DNA of 64,000 nucleotides from CAXXFQ01 sp963674475 (GCA_963674475.2 CAXXFQ010000024.1:806001-870000); one strand, 5' to 3'. Shown: positions 29,073-38,062, counted from the first letter of the stretch. Translations and numbers: made by a program. Notes: generated by a model not told the origin, from the letters alone.

Positions 29073-29465
29073 TTAGTGCCCAAAACTCAGTACTCGGCCA
29101 AACGTCTTGAAAAGCGGCGGCAAGGGTTGAGCATTCAAAAGAGGAGCGTTACGCCACCAGCACAAAGTGGTCGTGTTCCCGACACAAGGGTTGTTACGGC
29201 AATAGACTCTTTGATGGGGGTAAAGAAACTCATGGGGTGCAAACGGCTCGTAGGTGATATAGGTGTGGCCGACGTGGGCCGGGGTCGGACGGGGGCAAAC
29301 ATACAGTTCGGCTCCGACAGGCGTACCTCCGGTCGGCGCGACATAATAGTTCGGATTGGGAAGCGGCGTATGGAAATCAACAGCCTGAGCCGGGATCGCC
29401 ACAAAAGTCCAGGCCGCCACCAGAAAAACAACGACGAGAATCACTTGCACTGACTTCGAGACCAT
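29073..29465 (-). CDS. Small secreted protein of unknown function
   Basis: The start at 29465 has GAGGAG 8 bases upstream and begins a good signal peptide (VQVILVVVFLVAAWTFVAIP, then AQA). The longer frame to 29570 lacks this. The mature protein is about 105 residues, rich in Pro and Tyr, with several Cys (ELYVCPRP, VYCRNNPCVGNTTTLCWWR) that could form disulfides. No known domain. It lies tandem with the similar gene at 28540-28908. Bases 29466-29814 upstream show no further gene. Confidence 0.6.
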   Translation of the reverse strand: MVSKSVQVILVVVFLVAAWTFVAIPAQAVDFHTPLPNPNYYVAPTGGTPVGAELYVCPRPTPAHVGHTYITYEPFAPHEFLYPHQRVYCRNNPCVGNTTTLCWWRNAPLLNAQPLPPLFKTFGRVLSFGH

Positions 29466-29814
29466 GTGATTGACTCCTCGAAATGAAAGGTTAAAAAACA
29501 GTTTCCGAGCCGCCCCGGCCAGCCCCATAAAGACCTTGCCGACTTGAATGGGATCGATTTTGCCATCCAAAACAAGCGTGGACTACTTCTCAATCTCGGC
29601 AACGGCGCAACGGTGATATGAATCTTAATATACGGGATATAGCGATAAGAAGGGCAAAATGACCGGCCCCTTCCCGAGAACCGATACAACCGTCATTTTC
29701 TCCTCTCAGTGAAAAATAATTACGGGAAAAAAGGGCCCACCGGTGAGAGGTTTTCGTGAACTCTGAAATCGCAAAGAGAACGTGACGTGGAATTAACTGA
29801 AGATCGACCCGAGC

Positions 29815-29854
29815 ATAAAAAAAGAGCGACTGCCGTGGAGGCGAGATCGCTCTT
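29815..29854 (-). terminator. Rho-independent terminator of the radical SAM gene
   Basis: On the minus strand an 8-bp stem (AAGAGCGA paired with TCGCTCTT, arms at 29847-29854 and 29822-29829) is followed by a run of seven T residues. It lies about 50 bases after the stop codon of the radical SAM gene, which argues that the gene is a separate transcript from its downstream neighbours. Confidence 0.75.
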
Positions 29855-29902
29855 AGAAAAATCTTTTGATTTTACGGCTTCGCAAAAATGCGAGGGGCAA
29901 AA

Positions 29903-31720
29903 TTAAGAGGTCACTGTTTCGGGATTCTGAGCCTTTTTGGGACGAGAAACGGGTAAGCGGTTTTCCTGCGACGGTACCGTTCCCATCGGTTCGACCCAGT
30001 GACAAAGGGGTGCGTTAACCGAATCGTCACACGCTTCGTTCTTTTCGTAGAAGGTCGGCGGCTCGTAAGTCCAGCCGTTTTCAAGCCGTTTGGCCTCCCG
30101 TCGGATCTTCCATTTGACCAGCGGGCCTCCGACGGCGGCGAAAAAGCGGGCCTTCCAGCCGAACTCAGTGCAGAGTTCCTTCAGCAGTGCGGAGAACTTG
30201 GCGTAAAGCTTCGAGTTTTTGGCGTAATACTTTCGGGTGCCTGCGACCATGGCCGCCATGGTCGAGGCCAACGAGGCCGCTTCCCAACGGAATCGACGTC
30301 GAATACGTGGGTCGGGGTGATTCTTGTGACGCTTGTATCCGGCCAACGTCGTGCGAACAATGCGAACGACACTGGGGCCGTTGACTTCGAAGTCCCGGTC
30401 AAACGCGCGGGTCATGATTTCGCCCGTTTTGTCATCCGGCAGGCCCGGATGGCGATAATTGAGAATCAATTGGCCGTGGATATCGGCCGGATCGAATTCG
30501 CTTTTATCCTTGAGAACCCCTTTCTCGCTGAGTTCTTTGTGGAGCGGCGTGCCGGGGATCGGCGTATAGAGCATGAACTGATGGAAGTCGGTATCGTAAT
30601 GAGCCGCGTATTCGATCACGTCGTCGATGTTGTCCATCGTATGGTTTTCCAACCCGATGATCGACGAGCCCAAAACGCGAACCCCGTTGGCTTGCAGCTC
30701 TTTAACCAACGCGTAGGCGTCGGTCCCCTTGAGCTTATTATATTGACAGTCTTCCCCTTCGAGCCCCATCCAGACCCAAGAAACGCCCAACCCGAGGAGC
30801 TCTTCCATCGTGTAGGTTCGCAGAACGTTGGCCGAACTGAACACGTAAATCGCCCAGGACTTGTCGTGCTTCTTCATCAGTTCGAGAAGCCGAAGGGCCC
30901 GTTTCTTATGATAGAGGAAGTTTTCGTCCATCATGAAGAACGATTGAACCTTCATCTCTTTTTCGAGTTGGTCCATGATCGCGAACAACTCATCGCCGGT
31001 CTTGTAAAAGTCGACGAATTTTCCTTTTCCGCCGAACATGGCCGAAGTCGAGCAGAAGTTGCACCCCAGCGGACAACCGACCGACGGAATAACCGTGGCA
31101 GCGACGTCGCCGGGCCGGTCGGGCACCGTCATGCCGACGTTCCGGGTGCCGTAACCCGACTTGATGGCCGGATGCCGAAGTGGTTGCTCGGGATCATCGC
31201 CCAGGAAATTTCGGAACCAGCGAACCCCGTCACCGCGAGCGATGTAGTCGACGTCGACTATATCGGCCAGTTCGGGAACGTTCGTGATATGGCCGCCGAC
31301 GACGATTTTCGCCTCCGGCTGATATTGCCGGATAAGCTCGCACATCACTTTGACTTTTTTCTGATTCGGGATGATGCTCGAGATCCCGATGACATCGTAG
31401 CGATTCGTCTTGATTTCTTCGATAAAACGGTCCAAAACCGGGAAATCAAGGACAACGCACGGGGCGCTGATATTGGCTTGAATGAGCATCAGGCCCCAGC
31501 TGCGATGGAACATTCGAAGCGAAAAGGGCCCTTGGGTCCGGGTCACTTGATTGTGGTAGAGTTCCATCGGGTTGAGCGCCCGGGAGCCGTACTCGTCGTC
31601 CTTGGCGTACGGTCCGAAAACGCCCGTCAGAAGAATTTTGGTTTTCGACCCCTTGGGGGAATGCGGCTCGGCCGCTTCGGTATTTGGATGAAGGGGTAAC
31701 GAATGAATTGCTTTAATCAT
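29903..31720 (-). CDS. B12-binding-type radical SAM protein of the ladderane-like cluster
   Basis: Residues 80-170 form a Rossmann-like B12-binding-type domain (YDVIGISSIIPNQKKVKVM, AKIVVGGHITNVPELA). The radical SAM core follows with the cluster-binding Cys C216, C220 and C223 in VGCPLGCNFCSTS, and FFMMDENFLYHK, WMGLEGEDCQYN, GSSIIGLENHT as later core motifs. The C-terminal 130 residues are basic and helical. It has no obvious DxHxxG cobalamin motif, so B12 use is uncertain. ATG 31720 was taken; the upstream extension to 31819 is not protein-like. It is divergent from the ketoacyl synthase gene. In anammox bacteria radical SAM proteins are among the candidates for the cyclobutane-forming chemistry. 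By analogy this one may modify an acyl chain in the pathway encoded across the gap. Confidence 0.88.
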   Translation of the reverse strand: MIKAIHSLPLHPNTEAAEPHSPKGSKTKILLTGVFGPYAKDDEYGSRALNPMELYHNQVTRTQGPFSLRMFHRSWGLMLIQANISAPCVVLDFPVLDRFIEEIKTNRYDVIGISSIIPNQKKVKVMCELIRQYQPEAKIVVGGHITNVPELADIVDVDYIARGDGVRWFRNFLGDDPEQPLRHPAIKSGYGTRNVGMTVPDRPGDVAATVIPSVGCPLGCNFCSTSAMFGGKGKFVDFYKTGDELFAIMDQLEKEMKVQSFFMMDENFLYHKKRALRLLELMKKHDKSWAIYVFSSANVLRTYTMEELLGLGVSWVWMGLEGEDCQYNKLKGTDAYALVKELQANGVRVLGSSIIGLENHTMDNIDDVIEYAAHYDTDFHQFMLYTPIPGTPLHKELSEKGVLKDKSEFDPADIHGQLILNYRHPGLPDDKTGEIMTRAFDRDFEVNGPSVVRIVRTTLAGYKRHKNHPDPRIRRRFRWEAASLASTMAAMVAGTRKYYAKNSKLYAKFSALLKELCTEFGWKARFFAAVGGPLVKWKIRREAKRLENGWTYEPPTFYEKNEACDDSVNAPLCHWVEPMGTVPSQENRLPVSRPKKAQNPETVTS

Positions 31721-31936
31721 GACTTTCAGATTTCTTCGTAGGAATGATTTTTCCTGGGCTTTGCCGAAGGAGTGTTTCTTCACGTCCGTGTGAAAAACGC
31801 CTCGGCAGCCGATTCTCAAAAAGGGATTCTTCGAGAATATCTCAGGTCGATGCCAAATTGGCCTCTTTTTCGCCTTGTGGCTGAACAGGGAAGAACGGTT
31901 CCTTCCCTGAATTTTCTCTCGTCTGATTGATATCTG

Positions 31937-31966
31937 ATTATATCCAAGATCGGATTTCAGGATATA
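31937..31966 (-). promoter_or_regulatory. Candidate -10 box and overlapping inverted repeat before the radical SAM gene
   Basis: On the minus strand TATAAT occupies 31937-31942. TATATCC (31939-31945) and GGATATA (31960-31966) form a 7-bp inverted repeat that overlaps it. There is no good -35 box, which fits an activator- or repressor-controlled promoter. The rest of the 659-base gap (31721-32379) holds a hairpin at 32055-32072 (AGGGGT with ACCCCT) and the promoter at 32319; no gene is seen. Confidence 0.35.
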
Positions 31967-32318
31967 TCGACTGTGTGTCGGATGCGTAATACCTGTGTAA
32001 AAATTGTGTCATTAAGTAATTTCGAACCAGAAACCGAGAAAAACCCTCTCAGTTAGGGGTGGGATTACCCCTGAGATTTCTTACTAAAGAAGCTTCGAGG
32101 CAAAAACAATAGGGGATGTCCCTTTTTAATGGCAAGTCAATCCAGCCTTTTCAAGTTGTAAAAATAGGCAGTTTTCCTCTCGATTTAATCCACAAAACCG
32201 GGCCCAAAACCAAGGTTGGTCTTCCGAGTCGGCCTGTGAATCCCTCGGAAGAAGTGAATGGGGGGAGAACGGCATTCACGACATTTTGCCACCCCGCTTG
32301 ATTCCTCCTTGGTCCGTC

Positions 32319-32347
32319 TTGCGAAAAAAGAGTGAAGCGGGTACTCT
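32319..32347 (+). promoter_or_regulatory. Candidate promoter of the ketoacyl synthase gene
   Basis: TTGCGA and TACTCT are 17 bases apart, 33 bases upstream of the ketoacyl synthase ATG. The match is moderate. Confidence 0.35.
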
Positions 32348-32379
32348 AAAAGGTTTATCCAAGAGCCAAGGGAAGAGGT

Positions 32380-33636
32380 ATGGCTGAAGCACATAAGCGA
32401 CCTGAAAACGAACGTATTGTCATTACCGGTGTGGGACTGACCTCGCCGATCGGCAATACGCTGGCCGACTTCCGGGAAAACCTTTTGGCCGGGCGCAGTG
32501 GGGTCCAAAAATACGAAATCCGCTATTTCGGCGAAACGGTAGCCGGGGTATGCGACTTTGATCAGCAGAAGCATCAGCGTCGCAAAGAGTTACGTCGAGG
32601 CACCCGTGCCGGAAGCATTGGGATCTATTGTGCCCAGGAAGCGGTTGCCGACGCCGGAATCGATTGGGATACCTTCAATAAAGCGGGCGTTGGCGTCTAT
32701 GTCGGGATCACCGAACACGGCAACGTCGAGACGGAAAACGAGATCTATCAAATCAAGCAGTACGATTACGACTGCCAGTATTGGACCCACCACCACAACC
32801 CGCGAACGGTCGCCAACAACCCGGCCGGTGAAATCTGCCTGAATATGGGAATCACCGGGCCCCATTACACCCTGGGTGCCGCCTGTGCCGCAGGCAACGC
32901 CGGACTGATTCAAGGGGCCCAGATGCTTCGGTTGGGCGAATGCAATTTGGCGCTGGTCGGAGGGGTTTCGGAGAGTATTCATACGTTCGGGATTTTCGCC
33001 GCCTTCCATAGTCAGGGAGCGTTGGCGCACAACGAGGACCCGACGAAGGCCTCGCGTCCGTTCGATCGGGATCGAAACGGGATTGTCGTTTCCGAAGGCG
33101 GTTGCCTTTACACGCTTGAACGGCTCAGTGACGCGCGGGCACGTGGAGCGAAAATATACGGCGAGATTCTCGGTTATGCCATGAATACCGACGCGACCGA
33201 TTTTGTCTTGCCTAACCCCGAGCGACAGACCGAATGTATCCAAATGGCTCTCGATCGAACGGGCATTTCGGCCGATGAGGTCGATCTGGTCAACACCCAT
33301 GCGACGGCAACCATGTCGGGTGACGCTCAGGAGTGCATTGCGTTGCGACGTTTTTGGGGCGAACCGGGACGGACGCGGATTAACAACACGAAAAGTTTTA
33401 TCGGCCACGCGATGGGTGCCGCTGGTGCGCTCGAGTTGGCCGGAAACCTGCCGGCGCTGGAGGACCGGATTTGTCACGCGACAATCAACCTCGATAATGT
33501 CGATCCCGATTGTGCCATGCCGGGGCTGGTGGCCAACGAGCCGGAAACGATGGACCAAGTCGAGATTATCCTGAACAATTCGTTCGGAATGCTGGGGATC
33601 AACTCGGTGGTCTTGGTCGGAAAATACAGTGGTTAG
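32380..33636 (+). CDS. Beta-ketoacyl-ACP synthase II-like (FabF family), cluster-specific
   Basis: The enzyme condenses an acyl chain with malonyl-ACP. All catalytic residues of the KAS I/II class are present: Cys169 in LGAACAAGN, His307 in VNTHATATMSGD, Lys338 in NTKSFIGH and His343. At 418 residues the length is typical. ATG 32380 has GGGAAGAGG directly upstream. Differences from housekeeping FabF, such as the YWTHHHNPRTVANNP stretch and a Gly-poor N-terminus, suggest a specialised synthase. Its partner genes are the ACP, two FAD oxidoreductases, FabZ and FabI downstream, separated from it by the 143-bp repeat array. Confidence 0.93.
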   Translation: MAEAHKRPENERIVITGVGLTSPIGNTLADFRENLLAGRSGVQKYEIRYFGETVAGVCDFDQQKHQRRKELRRGTRAGSIGIYCAQEAVADAGIDWDTFNKAGVGVYVGITEHGNVETENEIYQIKQYDYDCQYWTHHHNPRTVANNPAGEICLNMGITGPHYTLGAACAAGNAGLIQGAQMLRLGECNLALVGGVSESIHTFGIFAAFHSQGALAHNEDPTKASRPFDRDRNGIVVSEGGCLYTLERLSDARARGAKIYGEILGYAMNTDATDFVLPNPERQTECIQMALDRTGISADEVDLVNTHATATMSGDAQECIALRRFWGEPGRTRINNTKSFIGHAMGAAGALELAGNLPALEDRICHATINLDNVDPDCAMPGLVANEPETMDQVEIILNNSFGMLGINSVVLVGKYSG

Positions 33637-33637
33637 A

Positions 33638-34356
33638 GCGGTTTTCATGAAAAGGTAGCGTCACACCGGCGTGGGGAGAGTTCCCAAGGTTGGTGGTAAG
33701 TCAAGGGACGGAATGGATTTTTAATTTTCGCTTTTCTTTCCTGTAGCAAGAAAATCGCTATCCTAGTTTAAATACACTAAAACGGTTTTCAGAAAAGGGT
33801 AGCGTCACACCGGTGTGGGGAGAGTTCCCAAGGTTGCGGTAAGTCAAGGGATGGAATGGGTTTTTAATTTTCACTTTACTCCCTAGCTGCAAGGAAATTG
33901 CTATCCTAGTTTAAATACACTAAAACGGTTTTCATGAAAAGGTAGCGTCACACCGGCGTGGGGAGAGTTCCCATGGTTGCGGTAAGTCAAGGGATGAAAT
34001 GGGTTTTTAATTTTCACTTTACTCCCTAGCTGCAAGGAAATTGCTATCCTAGTTTAAATACACTAAAACGGTTTTCATGAAAAGGTAGCGTCACACCGGC
34101 GTGGGGAGAGTTCCCATGGTTGCGGTAAGTCAAGGGATGAAATGGGTTTTTAATTTTCACTTTACTCCCTAGCTGCAAGGAAATTGCTATCCTAGTTTAA
34201 ATACACTAAAACGGTTTTCAGAAAAGGGTAGCGTCACACCGGCATGGGGAGAGTTCCCAAGGTTGCGGTAAGTCAAGGGCTGGAATGGATTTTCAATTTT
34301 CACTTTTCTTTCCTGTAGCAAGGAAATCGCTACATTTAAGTGAAATGCGCTACAAT
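33638..34356 (+). repeat. Five tandem copies of a 143/144-bp repeat
   Basis: Copies begin at about 33638, 33782, 33925, 34068 and 34211; the shared GTAGCGTCACACCGG core recurs at 33655, 33799, 33942, 34085 and 34228. Copies 3 and 4 are nearly identical, copies 1, 2 and 5 vary slightly, and the end of copy 5 diverges. Each copy has a CACACCGG(C/T)GTG near-palindrome, a GGGGAGAGTTCCC element and a TAGC...GCTA hairpin. The array starts two bases after the ketoacyl synthase stop. It has no open reading frame and no direct-repeat/spacer layout of a CRISPR. Confidence 0.95.
34327..34356 (+). promoter_or_regulatory. Promoter-like end of the last repeat copy, before the ACP gene
   Basis: TCGCTA and TACAAT are 18 bases apart. 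The other copies end with TTGCTA, 17 bases and TAAAAC at the same place, so each repeat may carry a weak promoter and the last copy a better one. The position, 210 bases before the ACP start, would let it drive the ACP-oxidoreductase genes. Confidence 0.35.
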
Positions 34357-34566
34357 AGGGGGGCATTTAGAGGATGTCCTCCTCTTCATTTTTAGTAGAA
34401 AATAAAAATAATGGAAACTTGCCCCGGACCTTCATGCCCCGGCAAGGAAACCCGGCTTTTCCCTCCCCCCCTCTTTTTCGTAAAGCGTCCTTTATTGGAA
34501 CGAAAAGGTATCGCTAAAGAGGAGCGGGTTGAGAAGAGGTAACACGAACCTGAGGAGATGACTGGT

Positions 34567-34818
34567 ATGACAAATGACGATATTCGAAAAATAGTTCTCG
34601 ATATTTTGGCTGATATCGCTCCGGATGAAGATCTTAGCGATCTCAAAGACGATGTCGCGTTTCGCGATCAGTTGGAACTCGATAGCATGGACTTCCTTGA
34701 CATCGTTATGGAATTGCGCAAGCGTTACAAGATCCAGATCCCTGAAGAGAATTATCCGGAACTGGCCAGCATGGGCTCGACGGTCAAGTATCTTGAGCCG
34801 TTAATGAAAGACATGTAG
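34567..34818 (+). CDS. Acyl carrier protein of the ladderane-like cluster
   Basis: The 83-residue acidic protein has the phosphopantetheine attachment motif at Asp39-Ser40-Met41 (LELDSMDFLDIV). ATG 34567 has GAGGAG 9 bases upstream; the ATG at 34558 directly follows that site. This is an extra ACP sitting with its own ketoacyl synthase, dehydratase and reductase, as expected of a dedicated acyl-assembly system; the housekeeping ACP is presumably elsewhere in the genome. Confidence 0.93.
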   Translation: MTNDDIRKIVLDILADIAPDEDLSDLKDDVAFRDQLELDSMDFLDIVMELRKRYKIQIPEENYPELASMGSTVKYLEPLMKDM

Positions 34819-34889
34819 TCGATAAAAAGTGGTGGGGGCCTCTTTTTCTGTCGTGTGGGGCAAGTTCAAACGGAGGAGGTCGAGCTCGC

Positions 34890-36260
34890 GTGAGTTACGA
34901 TACGATCATCATCGGTGCCGGAATGTCGGGCCTTGCGGCCGGAATCCGTCTGGCCCATTATGACCAACGTGTTTGCATCCTCGAACGTCACAACACGATC
35001 GGCGGTTTGAACTCGTTCTACCAGATCGGGCGTCGGAAGTTCGACGTGGGGCTGCACGCGGTGACGAACTTTGTGCCGAAGGGAACCCGTCGCGGACCGA
35101 TGGCCCGATTGTTGCGGCAGCTGCGTATCCGCTGGGACGAGTTCGGCCTGTCACCGCAGATCGGCTCTGAAATCGCTTTCCCCGACGCTCGGCTGAAGTT
35201 TTCGAACGATTTGGAACTGTTAGAAGCGGAAATCGCGACCCACTTCCCTGATCAAAGCGATGGGTTCAAGCGGCTGTCAGCCTCGATCGTCGATTACGAC
35301 CAACTCGGCACGAGCGAATCGGGCCGTTCAGCCCGGGATGAAGTCGCGCGACACATTAGCGACCCGCTTTTGATCGAGATGATCTTCTGCCCGCTGTTAT
35401 TTTACGGCGGGGCACGCGAACATGACATGGATTTTCATCAGTTCTGTATCATGTTCCGCGCGATCTTTCTCGAAGGGCTCGCACGGCCGTTCGACGGGGT
35501 TCGGTTGATTCTCAAGAAGCTATTACGCAAGTTCAAAGCTCTGGGCGGCGAACTGCGCCTTCGCGCGGGAGTTCAGGAAATTGCGTCGAAGCAGGGAAAG
35601 GCCAACACGGTCGTTTTGGAAGACGGAACGGAACTGACCGCCCGCAAAATTCTCTCCTCGGCCGGTTGGCACGAAACGATGAATCTTTGCGATCACGCCG
35701 AAGAAAGCCGTTTGGACGGAGGCTTGTCATTTGTCGAGTCGATTTCGGTACTCAACACCGATCCGAAGCAATTCGGGTATGATCGGACGATCGTCTTCTA
35801 TAACGATTCCTCTCGATTCGACTATCGCGATCCGCAGTGTTTGGTCGACACGCGAAGTGGAGTGATCTGTTCGCCGAACAATTTTGAGTACGATCGACCG
35901 CTGGGCGAAGGGGTGATGCGTATCACCTCGCTTGCGAACTTTGAGGCGTGGAAGGGGCTTGACCCGGAGGCCTATCGGTTAGCCAAGCTGCGTTGGTACG
36001 ATCGGACGATTGCCTCGGCGGTCCGTTTTGTGCCCGATTTTCGCTCGTCCGTCGTCGAAACCGACATGTTCACCCCGACAACGATCCAGCGCTTCACCGG
36101 CCATCAACGGGGAACCGTCTACGGCGCACCGAACAAGCGATACGACGGTCGAACCCATTTAAAAAACCTTTTCATTTGCGGAACCGACCAGGGTTTCGTC
36201 GGCATCATCGGCGCGTTGGTCAGCGGGATTACCGTGGCGAACCAATATATGCTCGAATAA
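34890..36260 (+). CDS. Phytoene-desaturase-like FAD oxidoreductase, copy 1
   Basis: The 456-residue protein has an N-terminal dinucleotide-binding fold (TIIIGAGMSGLAAGIRLA) followed by ERHNTIGGLNS, and the C-terminal FAD motif FICGTDQGFVGIIGALVSG, the CrtI/amine-oxidase-like layout. GTG 34890 has GGAGGAGGT 10 bases upstream. CrtI-type enzymes desaturate, isomerise or saturate polyenes. In this cluster the substrate would be an acyl chain on the ACP. No carotenoid synthase (CrtB) is nearby, so a carotenoid role is less likely. It differs strongly from copy 2, so the two probably do different steps. Confidence 0.88.
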   Translation: MSYDTIIIGAGMSGLAAGIRLAHYDQRVCILERHNTIGGLNSFYQIGRRKFDVGLHAVTNFVPKGTRRGPMARLLRQLRIRWDEFGLSPQIGSEIAFPDARLKFSNDLELLEAEIATHFPDQSDGFKRLSASIVDYDQLGTSESGRSARDEVARHISDPLLIEMIFCPLLFYGGAREHDMDFHQFCIMFRAIFLEGLARPFDGVRLILKKLLRKFKALGGELRLRAGVQEIASKQGKANTVVLEDGTELTARKILSSAGWHETMNLCDHAEESRLDGGLSFVESISVLNTDPKQFGYDRTIVFYNDSSRFDYRDPQCLVDTRSGVICSPNNFEYDRPLGEGVMRITSLANFEAWKGLDPEAYRLAKLRWYDRTIASAVRFVPDFRSSVVETDMFTPTTIQRFTGHQRGTVYGAPNKRYDGRTHLKNLFICGTDQGFVGIIGALVSGITVANQYMLE

Positions 36261-36559
36261 GCGAAGACGGGGCTTGTGGGCAACGGTTTTGCGATTTTTT
36301 TCGGCAGCACACCTGTTTGATTAGTTCGCTTGCGTCAGTCATCCATGGTCAAAACGACCAACAGTTTTCTCCCCCAACGCGATTAAAAACACAACGCATA
36401 ACCCCCTCGCTTTCCCCAACGAAAACGGCCCCGCCGAGGCCTCATCCAATTTGCCTCCAAAAAAATTAACCAATTAATCAACCGATACCAGTGACCAACG
36501 GGAACGGGTTGACACAACGGCGTGGCAACGCCGGTCCAAAAAACGCCGGTCAAAAAAAA
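36261..36559. other. Non-coding gap between the two FAD oxidoreductase genes
   Basis: No gene is supported. The last part has a TTGACA at 36509-36514 and a 6-bp-stem hairpin CGGCGT/ACGCCG at 36518-36533, just before the next start. Confidence 0.4.
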
Positions 36560-37972
36560 ATGAATCAGCTTAAGAGTGTTAAAGAACGGTATGATTGTGT
36601 TGTCATTGGAGCCGGACTGGGCGGGATGACGACGGCAAACATTTTGGCTCGCGCCGGGCGGAGTGTGTTGCTCTTGGAGCAGCATTCGAAACTCGGCGGG
36701 CTTGCAACCTGGTTCCGACGCCCGGGCGGACATATTTTTGACGTGTCGCTGCACGGGTTCCCGTTCGGGATGAAGAAGAGTTGTCGCCGGTATTGGAGCC
36801 AAGAGATCGCCGACCGGATTGTACAGCTGAAAAACATCCGGTTCGAAAATCCGATGTTCTCGTTGACAACGACGTTCAACCGGGATGACTTCTCGAAACT
36901 CTTGATCGAGAAATTCGGCATCGAAGCCGAGTCGGTCAAAGCGTTTTTTGACAAGGCGCGTGGAATGACCCATCTGGACGACGTGAAGATGTCGGCCCGA
37001 GAGCTTTTTGAGCGATACTTCCCCGGCCGTGACGACGTGGTTCGCCTTTTGATGGAGCCGATCACGTACGCCAACGGTTCGACTTTAGAAGACCCGGCAT
37101 TGACCTACGGGATCGTCTTCTCAAACTTCATGTCGAAGGGCGTTTTCACGTTCGAAGGCGGAACCGATCAATTGATCAAGTTGATGCGGACCGAGTTGAA
37201 AAACAACGGGGTCGATATCTGCCTCTTGGCCGATGCGGAAAAGATTCACGTCGAAAACCAAAAAATCAAAGCGGTAACGGTCAATGGGCAGACGATCGCG
37301 ACCCGGTCGGTCGTGTCGAACGGGAATTTGCTCTCGACCATTTTCGAGATGATCGGCGAAAAAGAGTTCGACGCCGATTTCGTTCAGCGAGCGCGCGAAG
37401 TCCGGTTGAATAATTCGAGCGCCCAGGTCTACATGGCGATCAAGCCGGGCGAAACGGTGGACGAATCGTGCGGCGATCTGTTGTTCACCTCAACCGCGCC
37501 TCGATTCCAGACCGATATGCTTTTGAGTCGCGACATCACGAGCCGGACCTACTCGTTCTACTACCCGAAAACCCGGCCCGGCATCGATCAGCATGCGATC
37601 GTCGCCAGCATGAACGCCCGGTACGAGGATTGGGCCGATCTGCCCGAGGCGGAGTATCAGGCCAGCAAGCGTGACTTGGCCGAAACGACGCTCGACGCGC
37701 TCGATAAATACGTGCCGAATATCCGTGAGAAGGTCGACTACGTCGAATGTGCGACGCCGCGGACGTTCCGCCATTACACGAAACATCTTGGCGGGGCCAG
37801 CTTCGGAACGAAGTTTGAAGGGCTGGGCGTCAGCCGCGCGTTGCCGGAACAGATCGGCGGGATGTACCACGCCGGAAGCGTCGGGATCATCATGTCCGGC
37901 TGGCTCGGCGCCGTGAATTACGGGGTCATTGTCGCCAACGACGTCGACGCGTATCTTTTCGGCTGCGGCTAG
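36560..37972 (+). CDS. Phytoene-desaturase-like FAD oxidoreductase, copy 2
   Basis: A 470-residue relative of the CrtI/CrtO type: CVVIGAGLGGMTTANILARA, then EQHSKLGGLATWFRRPGG, and at the C-terminus HAGSVGIIMSGWLGAVNYG for FAD binding. I chose ATG 36560; the frame continues to a GTG at 36491, but the added residues are low complexity and would overlap the hairpin at 36518. With copy 1 it makes a pair of desaturase-like enzymes inside a fatty-acyl cluster, which also occurs in the anammox ladderane candidate clusters. Confidence 0.88.
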   Translation: MNQLKSVKERYDCVVIGAGLGGMTTANILARAGRSVLLLEQHSKLGGLATWFRRPGGHIFDVSLHGFPFGMKKSCRRYWSQEIADRIVQLKNIRFENPMFSLTTTFNRDDFSKLLIEKFGIEAESVKAFFDKARGMTHLDDVKMSARELFERYFPGRDDVVRLLMEPITYANGSTLEDPALTYGIVFSNFMSKGVFTFEGGTDQLIKLMRTELKNNGVDICLLADAEKIHVENQKIKAVTVNGQTIATRSVVSNGNLLSTIFEMIGEKEFDADFVQRAREVRLNNSSAQVYMAIKPGETVDESCGDLLFTSTAPRFQTDMLLSRDITSRTYSFYYPKTRPGIDQHAIVASMNARYEDWADLPEAEYQASKRDLAETTLDALDKYVPNIREKVDYVECATPRTFRHYTKHLGGASFGTKFEGLGVSRALPEQIGGMYHAGSVGIIMSGWLGAVNYGVIVANDVDAYLFGCG

Positions 37973-38062
37973 GAGCCGCGCCGTGGACGAAAACCCGCTC
38001 CCGTTGGTCGGCGGCATCGAGCGAGATTTTTTTGAGCAAAGGTCTGTTTGAGGTACTGAAAA

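Noticed and set aside
28190..29465. Integrative element at the tRNA-Leu gene
   Set aside because: No integrase and no duplicated tRNA end were seen nearby.
29999..31699. 566-codon open frame opposite the radical SAM gene
   Set aside because: It is antisense to a clear radical SAM protein; its composition follows from the codon bias of that gene.
32590..33648. 352-codon open frame opposite the ketoacyl synthase gene
   Set aside because: It is an antisense shadow of a gene with intact catalytic residues.
33638..34356. CRISPR-like array
   Set aside because: The units are 143 bp and contiguous, with no short repeats separated by unique spacers and no cas genes nearby.
34890..37972. Carotenoid biosynthesis locus
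   Set aside because: The two oxidoreductases resemble CrtI, but no phytoene synthase or cyclase is present, and their neighbours are acyl-chain enzymes.
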